DNA of 64,000 nucleotides from Candidatus Hydrogenedentota bacterium (GTDB taxonomy: Bacteria; Hydrogenedentota; Hydrogenedentia; Hydrogenedentales; JAEUWI01), in contig JAEUWI010000002.1 in assembly GCA_016791475.1 (NCBI GenBank), forward strand, positions 186,001 through 250,000, in the 5' to 3' direction. The position numbers and the translations under genes are program-made. Below, piece after piece: positions 7,236 to 16,336 of the stretch. The notes beneath the pieces were generated by a model. It searched no databases, had not been told where the DNA came from, and was given only the letters and a program-made list of their open reading frames with translations. Numbering within the stretch: position 1 is the stretch's first letter; each line of letters begins with the position of its first letter.

Positions 7236-9143
7236 TCACTTTTTGTCGTCGTCATCGACCACGGTGAAGTCGGCGTCCATCGCATCGCTGGGGCCGTCTT
7301 CGGGCGCAGCCGAGGCCTGCGGGCCGGGTGCGGCGCCTTCCGCGCCCGCCGACTTGTACATCGCCTCCGCGAGCTTGTGCGAGGCCTGCGTCAGGTTTTC
7401 CGCCGCGCGTTCGATAGCGCCGGTGTCGGTGCCTTCCAGGGCCTTCTTCACGTCCGCGATGGCGGCTTCCACATTCGTCTTGTCCGCGGCGTCTATCTTG
7501 TCCGGGTTTTCTTTCAGGGTCTTCTCGACCTGGTAGACCAGCGTATCGGCGTTGTTGCGGATCTCGATTTGCTTGCGGCGTTCCTTATCCTCGTCGGCGT
7601 GGGACTCCGCTTCGCGCACCATCTTGTTGATCTCGTCTTCCGAGAGACCGCTGGAGGTTTCGATCTTGATCTTCTGCTCCTTGCCCGTGGCCAGGTCCTT
7701 GGCGGAAGCGTGGAAAATGCCGTTCACGTCCAGGTCAAAGGACACTTCGATTTGCGGTACCCCGCGCGGCGCCGAGGGAATGCCCATGAGGTCGAAGTGG
7801 GCGAGGGTGCGGTTGTCCGCCGCCATTTCCCGCTCGCCCTGAAGCACGTGGATCGTCACCGCCGTCTGGTTGTCCGCCGCCGTGGAGAAGATCTGGCGCT
7901 TGGTCACGGGGATCGTGGTGTTGCGCTCGATGAGCTTGGTGCACACGCCGCCCAGGGTCTCGATGCCCAGGGAGAGAGGCGTCACGTCAAGCAGCAGCAC
8001 GTCCTTCACTTCGCCGGAGAGCACACCCGCCTGGATGGCGGCGCCGATGGCCACCACTTCGTCCGGGTTCACGCCGCGGTGGGGGACCTTGCCGAAAATC
8101 TGCTCGACGATCTTGCCGACGGCCGGCATGCGGGTCATGCCGCCCACGAGAATCACCTCGTTGATCTCGGAGGCGCTCAAGCCGGCATCTTCAATGGCGC
8201 GGTGGCAGGGGTTCTTGCTGCGCTGCAGCAGGTGATCCGCCAGTTGCTCGAACTTCGCCCGGGTCAGGGTGTAGTTCAGGTGCTTCGGCCCGGAGGCATC
8301 CGCCGTGATGAACGGCAGATTCACGTCGGTCGTCATGGCGCTGGAAAGTTCGCACTTCGCCTTTTCCGCGCCTTCCTTGAGTCGCTGAAGGGCCATGGCG
8401 TCTTTGCGCAGGTCAATGCCCTGTTCTTTCAGGAACTCTTCCGCGAGCCAGTCGATGATGACCTGATCGAAGTCGTCGCCGCCCAGGTGCGTGTCGCCGC
8501 TGGTGGAGAGCACTTCGAAGCTGTCGTCGCCGATGGCCAGGATGGAGATATCGAAGGTGCCGCCGCCCAAGTCGTAGACCGCGATCTTTTCGTCCTTCTT
8601 CTTCTCAAGACCATAGGCCAATGCGGCGGCCGTAGGCTCGTTGATGATGCGCAGCACTTCAAGGCCGGCAATCTTGCCCGCATCCTTGGTTGCCTGACGC
8701 TGGGCATCGTTGAAGTAGGCGGGTACGGTGATAACCGCCTGGTTCACCGAAGTACCCAGGTAGGCTTCCGCCGTCTCCTTCATTTTCTGAAGGATCATGG
8801 CGGAGATTTCCGGGGGCCGGTAGCTCGTGCCCATAATCTCCACCTGGCAGTCGCCGGAAGCGGTCTCACCCACCTTATAGGGGACAAGCTTCTCTTCCGC
8901 CTTCACTTCGCCGTGGGTGCGGCCCATGAAGCGCTTGATGGAAAAGATGGTGTTGGTCGGGTTGGTGACGGCCTGGCGCTTGGCCACGGCGCCCACGAGG
9001 CGCTCGCCGTCTTTATTGAAGGCGACAACGGACGGGGTGGTCCGGTTGCCTTCGGCATTTGCGATAACCACGGGCTCCCCACCTTCCATCACTGCCACGC
9101 AGGAGTTGGTGGTGCCCAGGTCGATTCCTATCACTTTGCCCAT
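7236..9143 (-). CDS. dnaK: Chaperone DnaK (Hsp70)
   Basis: 635 residues. The nucleotide-binding domain begins [17 protein letters not shown] and carries the conserved [15 protein letters not shown] and [10 protein letters not shown] motifs. The linker [19 protein letters not shown] leads to the substrate-binding domain, and the C-terminus ends in the typical acidic tail ([13 protein letters not shown]). It binds exposed hydrophobic segments in an ATP cycle regulated by DnaJ and GrpE. The ribosome site GGAGG lies 11 bp before the ATG. A small hairpin (9168-9184) lies in the gap to grpE. Expression should follow the CIRCE operator upstream of hrcA. Confidence 0.98.
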   Translation of the reverse strand: MGKVIGIDLGTTNSCVAVMEGGEPVVIANAEGNRTTPSVVAFNKDGERLVGAVAKRQAVTNPTNTIFSIKRFMGRTHGEVKAEEKLVPYKVGETASGDCQVEIMGTSYRPPEISAMILQKMKETAEAYLGTSVNQAVITVPAYFNDAQRQATKDAGKIAGLEVLRIINEPTAAALAYGLEKKKDEKIAVYDLGGGTFDISILAIGDDSFEVLSTSGDTHLGGDDFDQVIIDWLAEEFLKEQGIDLRKDAMALQRLKEGAEKAKCELSSAMTTDVNLPFITADASGPKHLNYTLTRAKFEQLADHLLQRSKNPCHRAIEDAGLSASEINEVILVGGMTRMPAVGKIVEQIFGKVPHRGVNPDEVVAIGAAIQAGVLSGEVKDVLLLDVTPLSLGIETLGGVCTKLIERNTTIPVTKRQIFSTAADNQTAVTIHVLQGEREMAADNRTLAHFDLMGIPSAPRGVPQIEVSFDLDVNGIFHASAKDLATGKEQKIKIETSSGLSEDEINKMVREAESHADEDKERRKQIEIRNNADTLVYQVEKTLKENPDKIDAADKTNVEAAIADVKKALEGTDTGAIERAAENLTQASHKLAEAMYKSAGAEGAAPGPQASAAPEDGPSDAMDADFTVVDDDDKK

Positions 9144-9238
9144 GGTGTGTTATACCTCCGCAAGTATCAGGCCCTCGGGGCCTGCTGGTTCGTTGAACGG
9201 TTGTCTATTCGCCGGGACAGTGGCCATTGCCGCGTCCG

Positions 9239-9910
9239 TCAGTCGTCTTCACTTGATCCGCCGCCGGCATCCGCGGTCACTTCTGCGGAAGCAGGGGGGC
9301 CGCTGCTCACCACCACCTGGGTGGGGCGCAGCACGAAATCGCCCAGGCGATAGCCGCGCTGGAACTCTTCCATTACCGTGTCCGCCGGATATTCCATCGA
9401 AGGCTGATGGGTCAGCGCTTCGTGCACGTTGGGGTCGAAGGGCTCGCCCTTTGCGGGGATTGGCTCCAGACCCTGCGTCGAAAGAACGCCGGCAAACTGC
9501 TTCAATATCATCTCAACGCCGAGGGCGAGGCTGCTGGTCTTGTCTTCCACATGGCTCAGCGCCCGCTCCATATTGTCCACGATGGGCAGGAGGTCGCGCA
9601 TGAGGCCCTGGGCTGCTGTTTTCCTGAGCTGCTCATTTTCCCGCGCCACGCGCCTGCGGAAGTTGTCGAACTCCGCACGGGCGCGCAGGAGCTGGTCCTG
9701 CAGGGTGTCGCGCTCCGAACGGAGCGTGGCCAGGGCCGGATCTTCCGGAGATGCCGCTGTTTCGTCCGCGTCGCTGATAACCGCATCGGGGATGTCGCTT
9801 TGATGGGCGGCATCCTCCTCGGAGACCACCGGGGTATCCTCAAGGGATTCCACAGGTGTCACCGTTTCTTCGTTCGCGTGTTGATCGTGCTTCTTCATCT
9901 TCTTTTTCAT
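9239..9910 (-). CDS. grpE: Nucleotide exchange factor GrpE
   Basis: 223 residues if translation starts at the ATG at 9910 (M-K-K-K-M-K-K-H-D-Q); a second ATG 12 bp on is possible. An open frame continues further upstream but is unlike GrpE and would run into hrcA, so it was left out. An acidic disordered N-terminus (about 1-75) precedes the long coiled coil (RSERDTLQDQLLRARAEFDNFRRR) and the C-terminal beta domain with the signature GVEMILKQF, P-x-x-G-E-P-F-D-P-N-V-H-E-A. It releases ADP from DnaK. It is the second gene of the heat-shock operon. Confidence 0.93.
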   Translation of the reverse strand: MKKKMKKHDQHANEETVTPVESLEDTPVVSEEDAAHQSDIPDAVISDADETAASPEDPALATLRSERDTLQDQLLRARAEFDNFRRRVARENEQLRKTAAQGLMRDLLPIVDNMERALSHVEDKTSSLALGVEMILKQFAGVLSTQGLEPIPAKGEPFDPNVHEALTHQPSMEYPADTVMEEFQRGYRLGDFVLRPTQVVVSSGPPASAEVTADAGGGSSEDD

Positions 9911-9983
9911 CAAGAACTGCTTCTGGTTGCTGGTTTCGGTCGAGGGCGCCAGGCCCCGTTGGCGCGGGCATGCTTCGATAGGG

Positions 9984-11036
9984 CTACTGGGCCAGCCGGG
10001 TGAGGATTCGCCCCACCATGCCCGCGGTATAGTCCACAATCGCGGTCAGCCGGGAGTAGGGCATACGCCTTGGACCCAGCACACCGATCATGCCCACCGC
10101 TTCGCCCTTGCAAAAATAGGGCGAGGCGATAACGCTGATATCGTTCAGCCCGGGCGTGCCATCGAGGCGCCCGATATGAATCGCGCTGTTGACACGATCA
10201 CGGTCGGCCAGCGACCGCCGCAACATGTCCATCAGCGCACTACGTTCTTCAATCAAACCAAATACTTCCCGCGCCTTGCCCGTATCCTGGAATTCGGGCT
10301 GCTCAAAAAGCTGCGAGGCCCCTTCGAGAAAAAGCTGTGCGGGCCGGTACTGGGGCGCGAGCCCGAGGACCATCAGGGCCAGCTCGGCGATCTTGCGCTG
10401 TTCATCGAGGAAATCCTTCAGACGAACTTCGATCGTCCGCGCCAGGCCGTCCAGCCGTGCCCCCCGAAGGTGCTCGTTCAGGAAGCGGCTCAGCACCTGG
10501 AGACGATCCGGGTGCACCGGCTCGTTCAGATTCACCGTCATGGTGCGCACACGGCTGTAGTTGTCCACAATCAGCATGGCGATGCGTTCCGGGCCCACCG
10601 GCATGATCTCGATACGATTCACGTAGGCGTGGTCATCGCTCGGCGCCTCGGCCAGACCCGCCTGGTTGGTAATCAGGGCCAGGAGCTGGCTGGTGTGATG
10701 GAGGACCTCGTCGGCGTCATTCAACTTTGCCGTGAATTCATCCTCGATCCGGCTTCGCTCGCGCAGGGTCAGCTCGTGGGCCTGCATCAGAAAGTTCACA
10801 TAGTAACGGTAGCCGGCATCCGTGGGGATCCGGCCCGAACTGGTATGGATCTGCTGCAGGTAGCCCATCTCCTCCAAATCCGCCATCACATTGCGGACGG
10901 TGGCCGGGCTTAACCCCAGGTCGAAGCGTTTCACAACGGAGCGCGACCCCACAGGATCGGCGGTTGTAATGTAGCTGTTCACAACCGCTTGCAGGATCAG
11001 TTGCTCGCGTTCATTAAGATCTCGGGCTTCACTCAT
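9984..11036 (-). CDS. hrcA: Heat-inducible transcription repressor HrcA
   Basis: 350 residues, full length. The N-terminal winged helix (LNEREQLILQAVVNSYI, GSRSVVKRF and LSPATVRNVMADLEEMGYL) is followed by a GAF-like dimerisation domain. HrcA binds CIRCE and represses its own operon; GroEL usually keeps it folded and active. A perfect CIRCE lies 16 bp before its start, which confirms the assignment. It leads the operon with grpE, dnaK and dnaJ. No groESL is seen in the window. Confidence 0.97.
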   Translation of the reverse strand: MSEARDLNEREQLILQAVVNSYITTADPVGSRSVVKRFDLGLSPATVRNVMADLEEMGYLQQIHTSSGRIPTDAGYRYYVNFLMQAHELTLRERSRIEDEFTAKLNDADEVLHHTSQLLALITNQAGLAEAPSDDHAYVNRIEIMPVGPERIAMLIVDNYSRVRTMTVNLNEPVHPDRLQVLSRFLNEHLRGARLDGLARTIEVRLKDFLDEQRKIAELALMVLGLAPQYRPAQLFLEGASQLFEQPEFQDTGKAREVFGLIEERSALMDMLRRSLADRDRVNSAIHIGRLDGTPGLNDISVIASPYFCKGEAVGMIGVLGPRRMPYSRLTAIVDYTAGMVGRILTRLAQ

Positions 11037-11051
11037 AGCGTGTATCCACCC

Positions 11052-11078
11052 TTAGCACTCAACCTGTGAGAGTGCTAA
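11052..11078 (-). promoter_or_regulatory. CIRCE operator
   Basis: TTAGCACTC-N9-GAGTGCTAA, a perfect match to the HrcA-binding consensus. It lies between the promoter at 11090-11118 and the hrcA start, just downstream of the -10 element. Confidence 0.97.
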
Positions 11079-11089
11079 CAGATGTCCAA

Positions 11090-11118
11090 AGTCTAACACA
11101 CCCACCCGCACGTGTCAA
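11090..11118 (-). promoter_or_regulatory. Sigma-70 promoter of the hrcA operon
   Basis: On the minus strand TTGACA (11118-11113) and TAGACT (11095-11090) are exactly 17 bp apart, directly upstream of CIRCE. This is a housekeeping promoter under HrcA repression. Confidence 0.85.
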
Positions 11119-11226
11119 GTCAGCGTCCCGTTGCAAGTACCCGCTGCGGCGGTATATAACCATGCAACGCAGGGCGTATTTCCATACGGGTCAGGGGTCG
11201 GAATTATTCGATTGAAGGACAGGTGC

Positions 11227-12381
11227 ATGGCACAGGATATCGGGCAACTTCAGAAGACGATGCGGGCGGCGGGATCGCCCCGGGAAACCATGCTGTCCCT
11301 GATGGCGATCGTGGATATTCAGGAAAACGGGAGCCGCCCCTGGGATATTCAGGTGAACGAACCCAAGGTATATCAACGCTTTATGAGCGAGGGGCGCCTG
11401 GGGCTCGGCGAGGCCTATATGGATGGCGACTGGGACTGCGAGGATCTCGCAGATTTCTTCTATCGGATTCTCGTCGCCAACTTCACGGATCGCGTGGACT
11501 GGTGGCGCATGATCATTCCCTATTGCCGGGCGCGTTTTCTGAACCTCCAGAGTGTATCTCGCTCGAAGCGCGTGGCCGAGACCCACTACGATCTTGGCAA
11601 CAGCCTCTACCAGAAGATGCTCGATCCCCGAATGGTCTACTCCTGTGCCTACTGGAAAAACGCCACGGATCTGGCCACGGCCCAGGAGCATAAATTGGAT
11701 CTCGTCTGCCGAAAGTTGGGCCTCCAACCGGGCATGCGCGTGCTGGATGTGGGCTGTGGTTGGGGATCTTTCGCGAAATTTGCGGTAGAGCGCTACGGCG
11801 TGGAGGTGGAGGGTATCACGATTTCCAGGGAGCAGCTCACCCTGGCCAACGAGATGTGCGCGGGCCTTCCGGTGAACCTTCACTTGAAGGACTATCGCGA
11901 ACTGACCGGCCAGTGGGACCGCGTGGTCTCTATTGGCATGCTGGAGCATGTGGGCCGGAAGAACTACGATGGATTCATGGGGCGCGTGCGGGACTGGCTT
12001 ACGCCGGAAGGAATGGCGCTGATTCACACCATCGTAGGCCGATACCCGGTTCGGCGCAGCGATCCCTGGATGACGAAATATATCTTCCCCGGTGGCATGG
12101 TGCCCACGCCGGGCCAGTTGGGGGCATCGGTGGAGGGGAAGCTGGTGATGGAGGATGTGCACAACATCGGTGCGGATTACGATAAGACCTTAATGGCCTG
12201 GTGGGCCAATTTTGAGCGACACTGGCCGGAATTACAGGACCAGTACGGCGATCGCTTCTACCGGATGTGGCGCTACTATCACCATTACTGCGCGGGTTCC
12301 TTTCGGGCTCGGTATAATCACGTGTGGCAGATGGTGCTTTCGCGCCATGGCGTGCCCGGGGGATATGAGGCCGTGCGTTAG
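11227..12381 (+). CDS. cfa: Cyclopropane-fatty-acyl-phospholipid synthase
   Basis: 384 residues from the ATG at 11227, chosen for the GGACAGG site just before it and the match to the usual family length. It transfers a methylene group from S-adenosylmethionine to double bonds of membrane phospholipid acyl chains. Visible are the N-terminal lipid-binding part (GEAYMDGDWDCEDL), the AdoMet site VLDVGCGWGSFAKFA near residue 175, the ETHYDLGN segment, and the C-terminal YHHYCAGSFRARYNHVWQ block with the active-site Cys and Arg. A glycosyltransferase gene begins at the next base, so the two are translationally linked and may both modify the envelope. Confidence 0.93.
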   Translation: MAQDIGQLQKTMRAAGSPRETMLSLMAIVDIQENGSRPWDIQVNEPKVYQRFMSEGRLGLGEAYMDGDWDCEDLADFFYRILVANFTDRVDWWRMIIPYCRARFLNLQSVSRSKRVAETHYDLGNSLYQKMLDPRMVYSCAYWKNATDLATAQEHKLDLVCRKLGLQPGMRVLDVGCGWGSFAKFAVERYGVEVEGITISREQLTLANEMCAGLPVNLHLKDYRELTGQWDRVVSIGMLEHVGRKNYDGFMGRVRDWLTPEGMALIHTIVGRYPVRRSDPWMTKYIFPGGMVPTPGQLGASVEGKLVMEDVHNIGADYDKTLMAWWANFERHWPELQDQYGDRFYRMWRYYHHYCAGSFRARYNHVWQMVLSRHGVPGGYEAVR

Positions 12382-13488
12382 ATGCGCGTCCTCATCAACG
12401 GAATGCAGGGGGGCAACCAGAGTGGCACGGGCCGCTACACGGAAGAGTTGATCCGTCATCTTACGGCGCTCGACCGCGATTTGGAATTGACGGTCTGGTG
12501 GCCTTCGTGGATCGAGCCCGGTGACTGGGCCGAATCCGTGACGCTGGAGCCCCAGCCCTCCGGGGTATGGGCGCGGCTCCGGCTTGAGCGGCAGATTCAA
12601 CGCGTAGCCCCCGCCTATGACGTGGTGCACTATCCAGCCAGTATCGGGCCGCTGGACGGCGGCGCCAATGTCGTCGTTACAGTTCATGATTGCATCTTCA
12701 TGCGCCATCCCGACTGGTTTCGGTGGGAGCGTGCGGAGTATTACCGCTGGGCCGGCAGCCGAAGCGCGCGCCGGGCCGGGCGGGTTATTGCCGACTCAGA
12801 AGCCACGGCCCACGATCTTCGCGAGCTGATCGGTGTGCCTAATTCACGTATCGATGTGGTCCCACTGGGGGTTGGGACTCAGTTTCGCCCCGCATCTGCG
12901 GGGGAAATTGACGCGGCGCGGGAACGCTACAAGCTTCCGGATCCCTGCTTTCTCTATGTGGGCACGCTGGAGCCGCGCAAGAATATTGCCGCATTGGTGC
13001 GCGCCTGGGACCGTATCGCCGGGGAGATTCCGGAGCACCTCGTGATCGCGGGACGCACGGGCTGGAAGCCGGAGGAGATGCTTGCCGCGATTAACGGGGC
13101 AAAACACAAAGAACGCATCCACTTGCCCGGCTACGTCGAAGATCAGGATCTCGCCGCCGCGCTGACGGCGGCGCGCGCTTTTGTCTGGCCAAGCCACTTT
13201 GAGGGATTCGGCTTGCCCGTGCTGGAGGCCATGGCCTGCGGCACGCCCGTGCTCACCTCGGATGTCTCCAGTCTGCCCGAAGTCGCCGGGGACGCCGCGC
13301 TGCTGGTGGATCCCGAGAGTGACGACGCCATCGCAGAGGGCTTGAAGCGCCTCTCTCGCGACGATGTGCTGCGGGCCCGCCTGTCGGTCGCCGGACTCCA
13401 GCGCGCGGCGGAGTTCACCTGGGCGAGGACGGCGGAAATGACGTTGGAGGTGTATGATCGCGTGGTAAACGGGCCGGCCGCGGGTTAG
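12382..13488 (+). CDS. GT4-family glycosyltransferase
   Basis: 368 residues with the two Rossmann-like halves of a GT-B retaining glycosyltransferase. The N-terminal half opens MRVLINGMQGGNQSGTGRYTEEL (acceptor-side glycine loop near 10-17). The C-terminal half has YVGTLEPRKNI (about 193) and the nucleotide-sugar E-x7-E motif in FEGFGLPVLEAMACGTPV (about 274). It probably transfers a hexose from a nucleotide sugar to a lipid or polysaccharide acceptor; the substrate cannot be read from sequence. The ATG directly follows the cfa stop codon, so it should be co-expressed with cfa. Confidence 0.88.
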   Translation: MRVLINGMQGGNQSGTGRYTEELIRHLTALDRDLELTVWWPSWIEPGDWAESVTLEPQPSGVWARLRLERQIQRVAPAYDVVHYPASIGPLDGGANVVVTVHDCIFMRHPDWFRWERAEYYRWAGSRSARRAGRVIADSEATAHDLRELIGVPNSRIDVVPLGVGTQFRPASAGEIDAARERYKLPDPCFLYVGTLEPRKNIAALVRAWDRIAGEIPEHLVIAGRTGWKPEEMLAAINGAKHKERIHLPGYVEDQDLAAALTAARAFVWPSHFEGFGLPVLEAMACGTPVLTSDVSSLPEVAGDAALLVDPESDDAIAEGLKRLSRDDVLRARLSVAGLQRAAEFTWARTAEMTLEVYDRVVNGPAAG

Positions 13489-13519
13489 GGTCACGCGACC
13501 GACTTTCTCTCCCCAAGGT

Positions 13520-13564
13520 CCTAACGAGGCTGTGTTATAATTCAGCTGTTAGGTGAGTCCTAAT
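13520..13564 (+). promoter_or_regulatory. Candidate promoter with palindromic operator for the PIN-toxin pair
   Basis: A TATAAT box (13536-13541) is flanked by CCTAAC (13520-13525) and its inverse GTTAGG (13548-13553), and the latter forms a second palindrome with CCTAAT (TTAGGtgagtCCTAA, 13549-13563). The -35 region is poor. The layout fits autorepression of a toxin-antitoxin operon, but no DNA-binding protein has been identified. Confidence 0.45.
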
Positions 13565-13635
13565 AGAAAACCAGCACTTCAAGGAGAAGCGGCACCCATC
13601 AACGCAGTCAGGTGGGGCGCTACCGGAAGGGTTTC

Positions 13636-14127
13636 GTGAGCGTACTACCAACTGTTTACATTGAGACGACAATCCCAAGTGTCCTCGCGGCGCGACCATC
13701 AATGGACCCGATAATCGCGGGACAGCAGGCCGTCACCCGCCAATGGTGGGACGACCGGAGATCGGCGTTTCGGCTGTTCGTATCCGATTTTGTTCTTCAG
13801 GAGGTTTCGAAAGGTAATCCTGAAGTTGCAGCCCGGCGGCTACAGTTGCTTGAGAGTCTTCCAGCGCTGGAAGTTGACGGCGAATCAATGGCGCTTGCAG
13901 CCCAAATTTTGGAGAGCGGTGTGATTCCACCCAAAGCGGGAACCGACGCGGCCCACGTGGCACTTGCATCTCGACACAACGTCGACTATTTGCTCACTTG
14001 GAATTGCAGACATATCGCCAATGCCGAAATAATAAAGTCGTTGGAATTGATTGTGGCCAAGCAGGGTTATGCGCTGCCAGTCTTGTGCACCCCATACGAA
14101 CTACTAGGAGGTCAGAACGATGTCTAA
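13636..14127 (+). CDS. PIN-domain toxin, VapC-like
   Basis: 163 residues from the GTG at 13636 (GGAAGG 6 bp before); an upstream in-frame GTG at 13612 is the alternative. The protein starts at the PIN domain, with the first acidic residue in VYIETTIPSVLAARPS. Later acidic residues are in FVLQEVSKGN and GTDAAHVALASRHNVDYLLTWNCRHIANAE, a pattern typical of one branch of the VapC family. PIN proteins are magnesium-dependent RNases. The small gene that overlaps its 3' end by 8 bp is the likely antitoxin. In this branch the toxin commonly comes first, the reverse of the classical vapBC order. Confidence 0.8.
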   Translation: MSVLPTVYIETTIPSVLAARPSMDPIIAGQQAVTRQWWDDRRSAFRLFVSDFVLQEVSKGNPEVAARRLQLLESLPALEVDGESMALAAQILESGVIPPKAGTDAAHVALASRHNVDYLLTWNCRHIANAEIIKSLELIVAKQGYALPVLCTPYELLGGQNDV

Positions 14128-14341
14128 CCATCCGATAATTGACGAAGTGCGTCGTGCTCGCAAGGATATACTGGATTCATACGGCGGCGATGTTCAAGCA
14201 ATGATGCGCGACAGCATGAAGCGCCAGTTCGAGCGAGGCCGCGAGGTTGTGAGCTTCGTTCCCAAGACGACCCACTACATCGGCCCGGACGGCGAACTCA
14301 GACCCTTCTTTCATCCCGAAAAAGCGGACGAATCCGAGTAA
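14120..14341 (+). CDS. Small partner of the PIN toxin, putative antitoxin
   Basis: 73 residues, with a clear site (CTAGGAGG) and a start overlapping the toxin gene by 8 bp. The sequence has a charged helix (IIDEVRRARKDILDSYGGDVQAMMRDSMKRQ) that resembles the short partner often found beside this PIN branch. It has no recognisable ribbon-helix-helix or AbrB domain. The role is inferred from position and size only. Confidence 0.6.
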   Translation: MSNHPIIDEVRRARKDILDSYGGDVQAMMRDSMKRQFERGREVVSFVPKTTHYIGPDGELRPFFHPEKADESE

Positions 14342-14365
14342 AGTCCCCAATCCGTCCGATCACCC

Positions 14366-15670
14366 TTACAGCGCGGCCACCCGCTTGATGTGTTCCCAGG
14401 GGAAAATGCCCGAACTGTGGCCGTCGCTCCAGACGATTCCGAGCGCATAGTTCCCCAGCGTGGCGAAGGACTCCACCTTGATGTCTTCGGGCACCGTATC
14501 GGGATTGAGCAGGGGCTGACCGGTGAATTCGTTCACGCAGAGGGCGCACTGGCAGGAGACGCGCAGGGTCTTGTTGGCCACGCGGATCTCTTTACCGTTG
14601 CCCAGCTTTACGATGATCTCGCCGAAACCCGCAACTACTTCCGGCGGGGCTTCTTCTTCCAGGCGGCGCTTGCCTACTTCACGGTGGAGTTGATCGGCCA
14701 TTTCGCGGAAGGCCGCGATGTCTTCACCGGCTTCTTTGGTGGACGCGTCGGTCACGCCCGCCATCAGCGGGAGCTGGGCCAGGGTGTCGAGGCCAAAGCG
14801 GGCCTTCAAGGTCGCCGTGCTGCTGCCGAAGATGAAGTGCTTCTTCTCGCAGTTGTCGCAGAGGAAGTACGCCATGTTTTCCACCATGCCAAGCACCGGC
14901 ACTTTCACCGACTCGAACATGAGGATGCCTCGGGCCACGTCGACCAGGGAGAGGGCCTGGGGCGTGGTGACGATGATCGCGCCGTCGAGCGACGCCTGCT
15001 GCACCAGGGTAAGCTGGATGTCGCCCGTGCCGGGGGGCATGTCGATGATAAGGTAGTCCAGCGTGCCCCAGTCGGTCTGCTGGAGGATCTGGGAGGTATA
15101 GTTCGAAACCATCGGCCCGCGCATGACCGCAGGGCGATCGCCCATGACATAGCCCAGTGACATGGTCTTCAACCCGTCGACCATCACCGGCTCGATAAGG
15201 TTGTTTTTCATGTAGACCTCGGGTTGGTGGACCCGGAACAGCGTCGGCACGGACGGGCCATAGATGTCCACGTCGAGCAGGCCCACGCTGTGGCCTTCCC
15301 GTTGGATGGCCCGGGCAAGATAAGCCGCCACGGTCGATTTGCCCACGCCGCCCTTGCACGAAGAGACGGCGATTACGGCGCCCACATTCTTCAGGGTGTC
15401 TACCCGCGGGCCACTCCGTTCCTTCGGTTTCATGGCGGTCATGTTAACCTGGACATTCTTCACGCCGGGCAATTGAGCCACGGAGGACTCGCAGGCTTTC
15501 TGGAACTGCTCCTTGACGGGGCAGGCGGGCGTGGTCAGTTCGACGGAGAAGGAAACGGCCCCATCGTCTATCTTGATGTTCTTGATGAACCCGAGGGAAA
15601 CGATGTCTTTCCCAAAGTCGGGATCGATTATGTGACGCATGGCGTCGAGCACCTGGCTTTCGGTGATCAT
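14366..15670 (-). CDS. Mrp/NBP35-type iron-sulfur carrier ATPase with N-terminal MIP18 and C-terminal DUF971 domains
   Basis: 434 residues from the ATG at 15670 (AGGAG 6 bp before). Three parts are visible. The MIP18/DUF59 domain (about 1-90) has TTPACPVKEQF. The P-loop ATPase (about 100-345) has the deviant Walker A CKGGVGKST, DVDIYGPSVP, IIDMPPGTGD and the C-D-N-C pair that bridges an iron-sulfur cluster in the dimer. The C-terminal DUF971 domain has LRVSCQCALCVNEFTG. Such proteins assemble or deliver iron-sulfur clusters in the cytoplasm. The three-domain fusion is known from other bacteria. Confidence 0.92.
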   Translation of the reverse strand: MITESQVLDAMRHIIDPDFGKDIVSLGFIKNIKIDDGAVSFSVELTTPACPVKEQFQKACESSVAQLPGVKNVQVNMTAMKPKERSGPRVDTLKNVGAVIAVSSCKGGVGKSTVAAYLARAIQREGHSVGLLDVDIYGPSVPTLFRVHQPEVYMKNNLIEPVMVDGLKTMSLGYVMGDRPAVMRGPMVSNYTSQILQQTDWGTLDYLIIDMPPGTGDIQLTLVQQASLDGAIIVTTPQALSLVDVARGILMFESVKVPVLGMVENMAYFLCDNCEKKHFIFGSSTATLKARFGLDTLAQLPLMAGVTDASTKEAGEDIAAFREMADQLHREVGKRRLEEEAPPEVVAGFGEIIVKLGNGKEIRVANKTLRVSCQCALCVNEFTGQPLLNPDTVPEDIKVESFATLGNYALGIVWSDGHSSGIFPWEHIKRVAAL

Positions 15671-15850
15671 GAAAAACTCCTGTGTGACGTGTTCTGGGGC
15701 CGAACGGGCAAAACCCATGATCTTACGCGCCAGAAGGCGCTAAAGTCTAGAAATCGGCACCCCGCTTGAACGCATGTATTCCAACCCCCGGTGAGATTAA
15801 ACAACCGAGAGTCCGAAATTATGCCTCAAACGTCAAAAGGAGACCCGGTC

Positions 15851-16222
15851 TCACCCGAAGAGGGGCTTCTCAAACAACTCGCCGCAGTACAGGCACTTGA
15901 AGTGCTTGGCGTTCGAGACCCGGTGGCATGTGGGGCAGGCAACAGCGCCACCGCCCATCTTGCCGTCGGCAACGCCGTCGCGGAGGTCGATCTCATTGGC
16001 CATGCGCTCCAGATCCGCGTCCGTAAGGCCGGCCTTGCCGCGAATCAGCTCCCAGAGGGCCTGATTCAGCAGCGACAGTCGCTCCACCTGGTGGCGGAGT
16101 TCCTTCACACTTTCCATCGATTCCAGAGCCAGGCTTTCGCTGTTGCGGGCCCGCGAGGCGGTCGTGCTGTCTGCGCGGCCCACCGGGAAGCCACCCAGGC
16201 CACCCATCCATAACTCGTTCAT
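15851..16222 (-). CDS. Small protein with coiled coil and C-terminal zinc ribbon
   Basis: 123 residues, ATG preceded by GGGAG. A Ser/Ala-rich start leads to a predicted coiled coil (ESVKELRHQVERLSLLNQALWELI, about 36-60), an acidic middle and a zinc ribbon with two CxxC knuckles (ACPTCHRV and KCLYCGEL, about 95-115). No family name is recognised. It may be a small regulatory or scaffold protein. It lies alone between mrp and the uracil-DNA glycosylase gene. Confidence 0.65.
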   Translation of the reverse strand: MNELWMGGLGGFPVGRADSTTASRARNSESLALESMESVKELRHQVERLSLLNQALWELIRGKAGLTDADLERMANEIDLRDGVADGKMGGGAVACPTCHRVSNAKHFKCLYCGELFEKPLFG

Positions 16223-16336
16223 GATGATTACTCCCAGATATGCGCCAAGCGCGCTCCCAATTCTGGTCCGAAGTGGACGTCTCTGTCATACCCCCTGGCA
16301 TCGAAATCTATTCGGCATCCAAGCTACTATGATTTC

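Noticed and set aside
7176-9353. 725-codon open frame antisense to dnaK
   Set aside because: It mirrors the codon structure of dnaK over its whole length, has no recognisable domain and no ribosome site; a GC-rich shadow.
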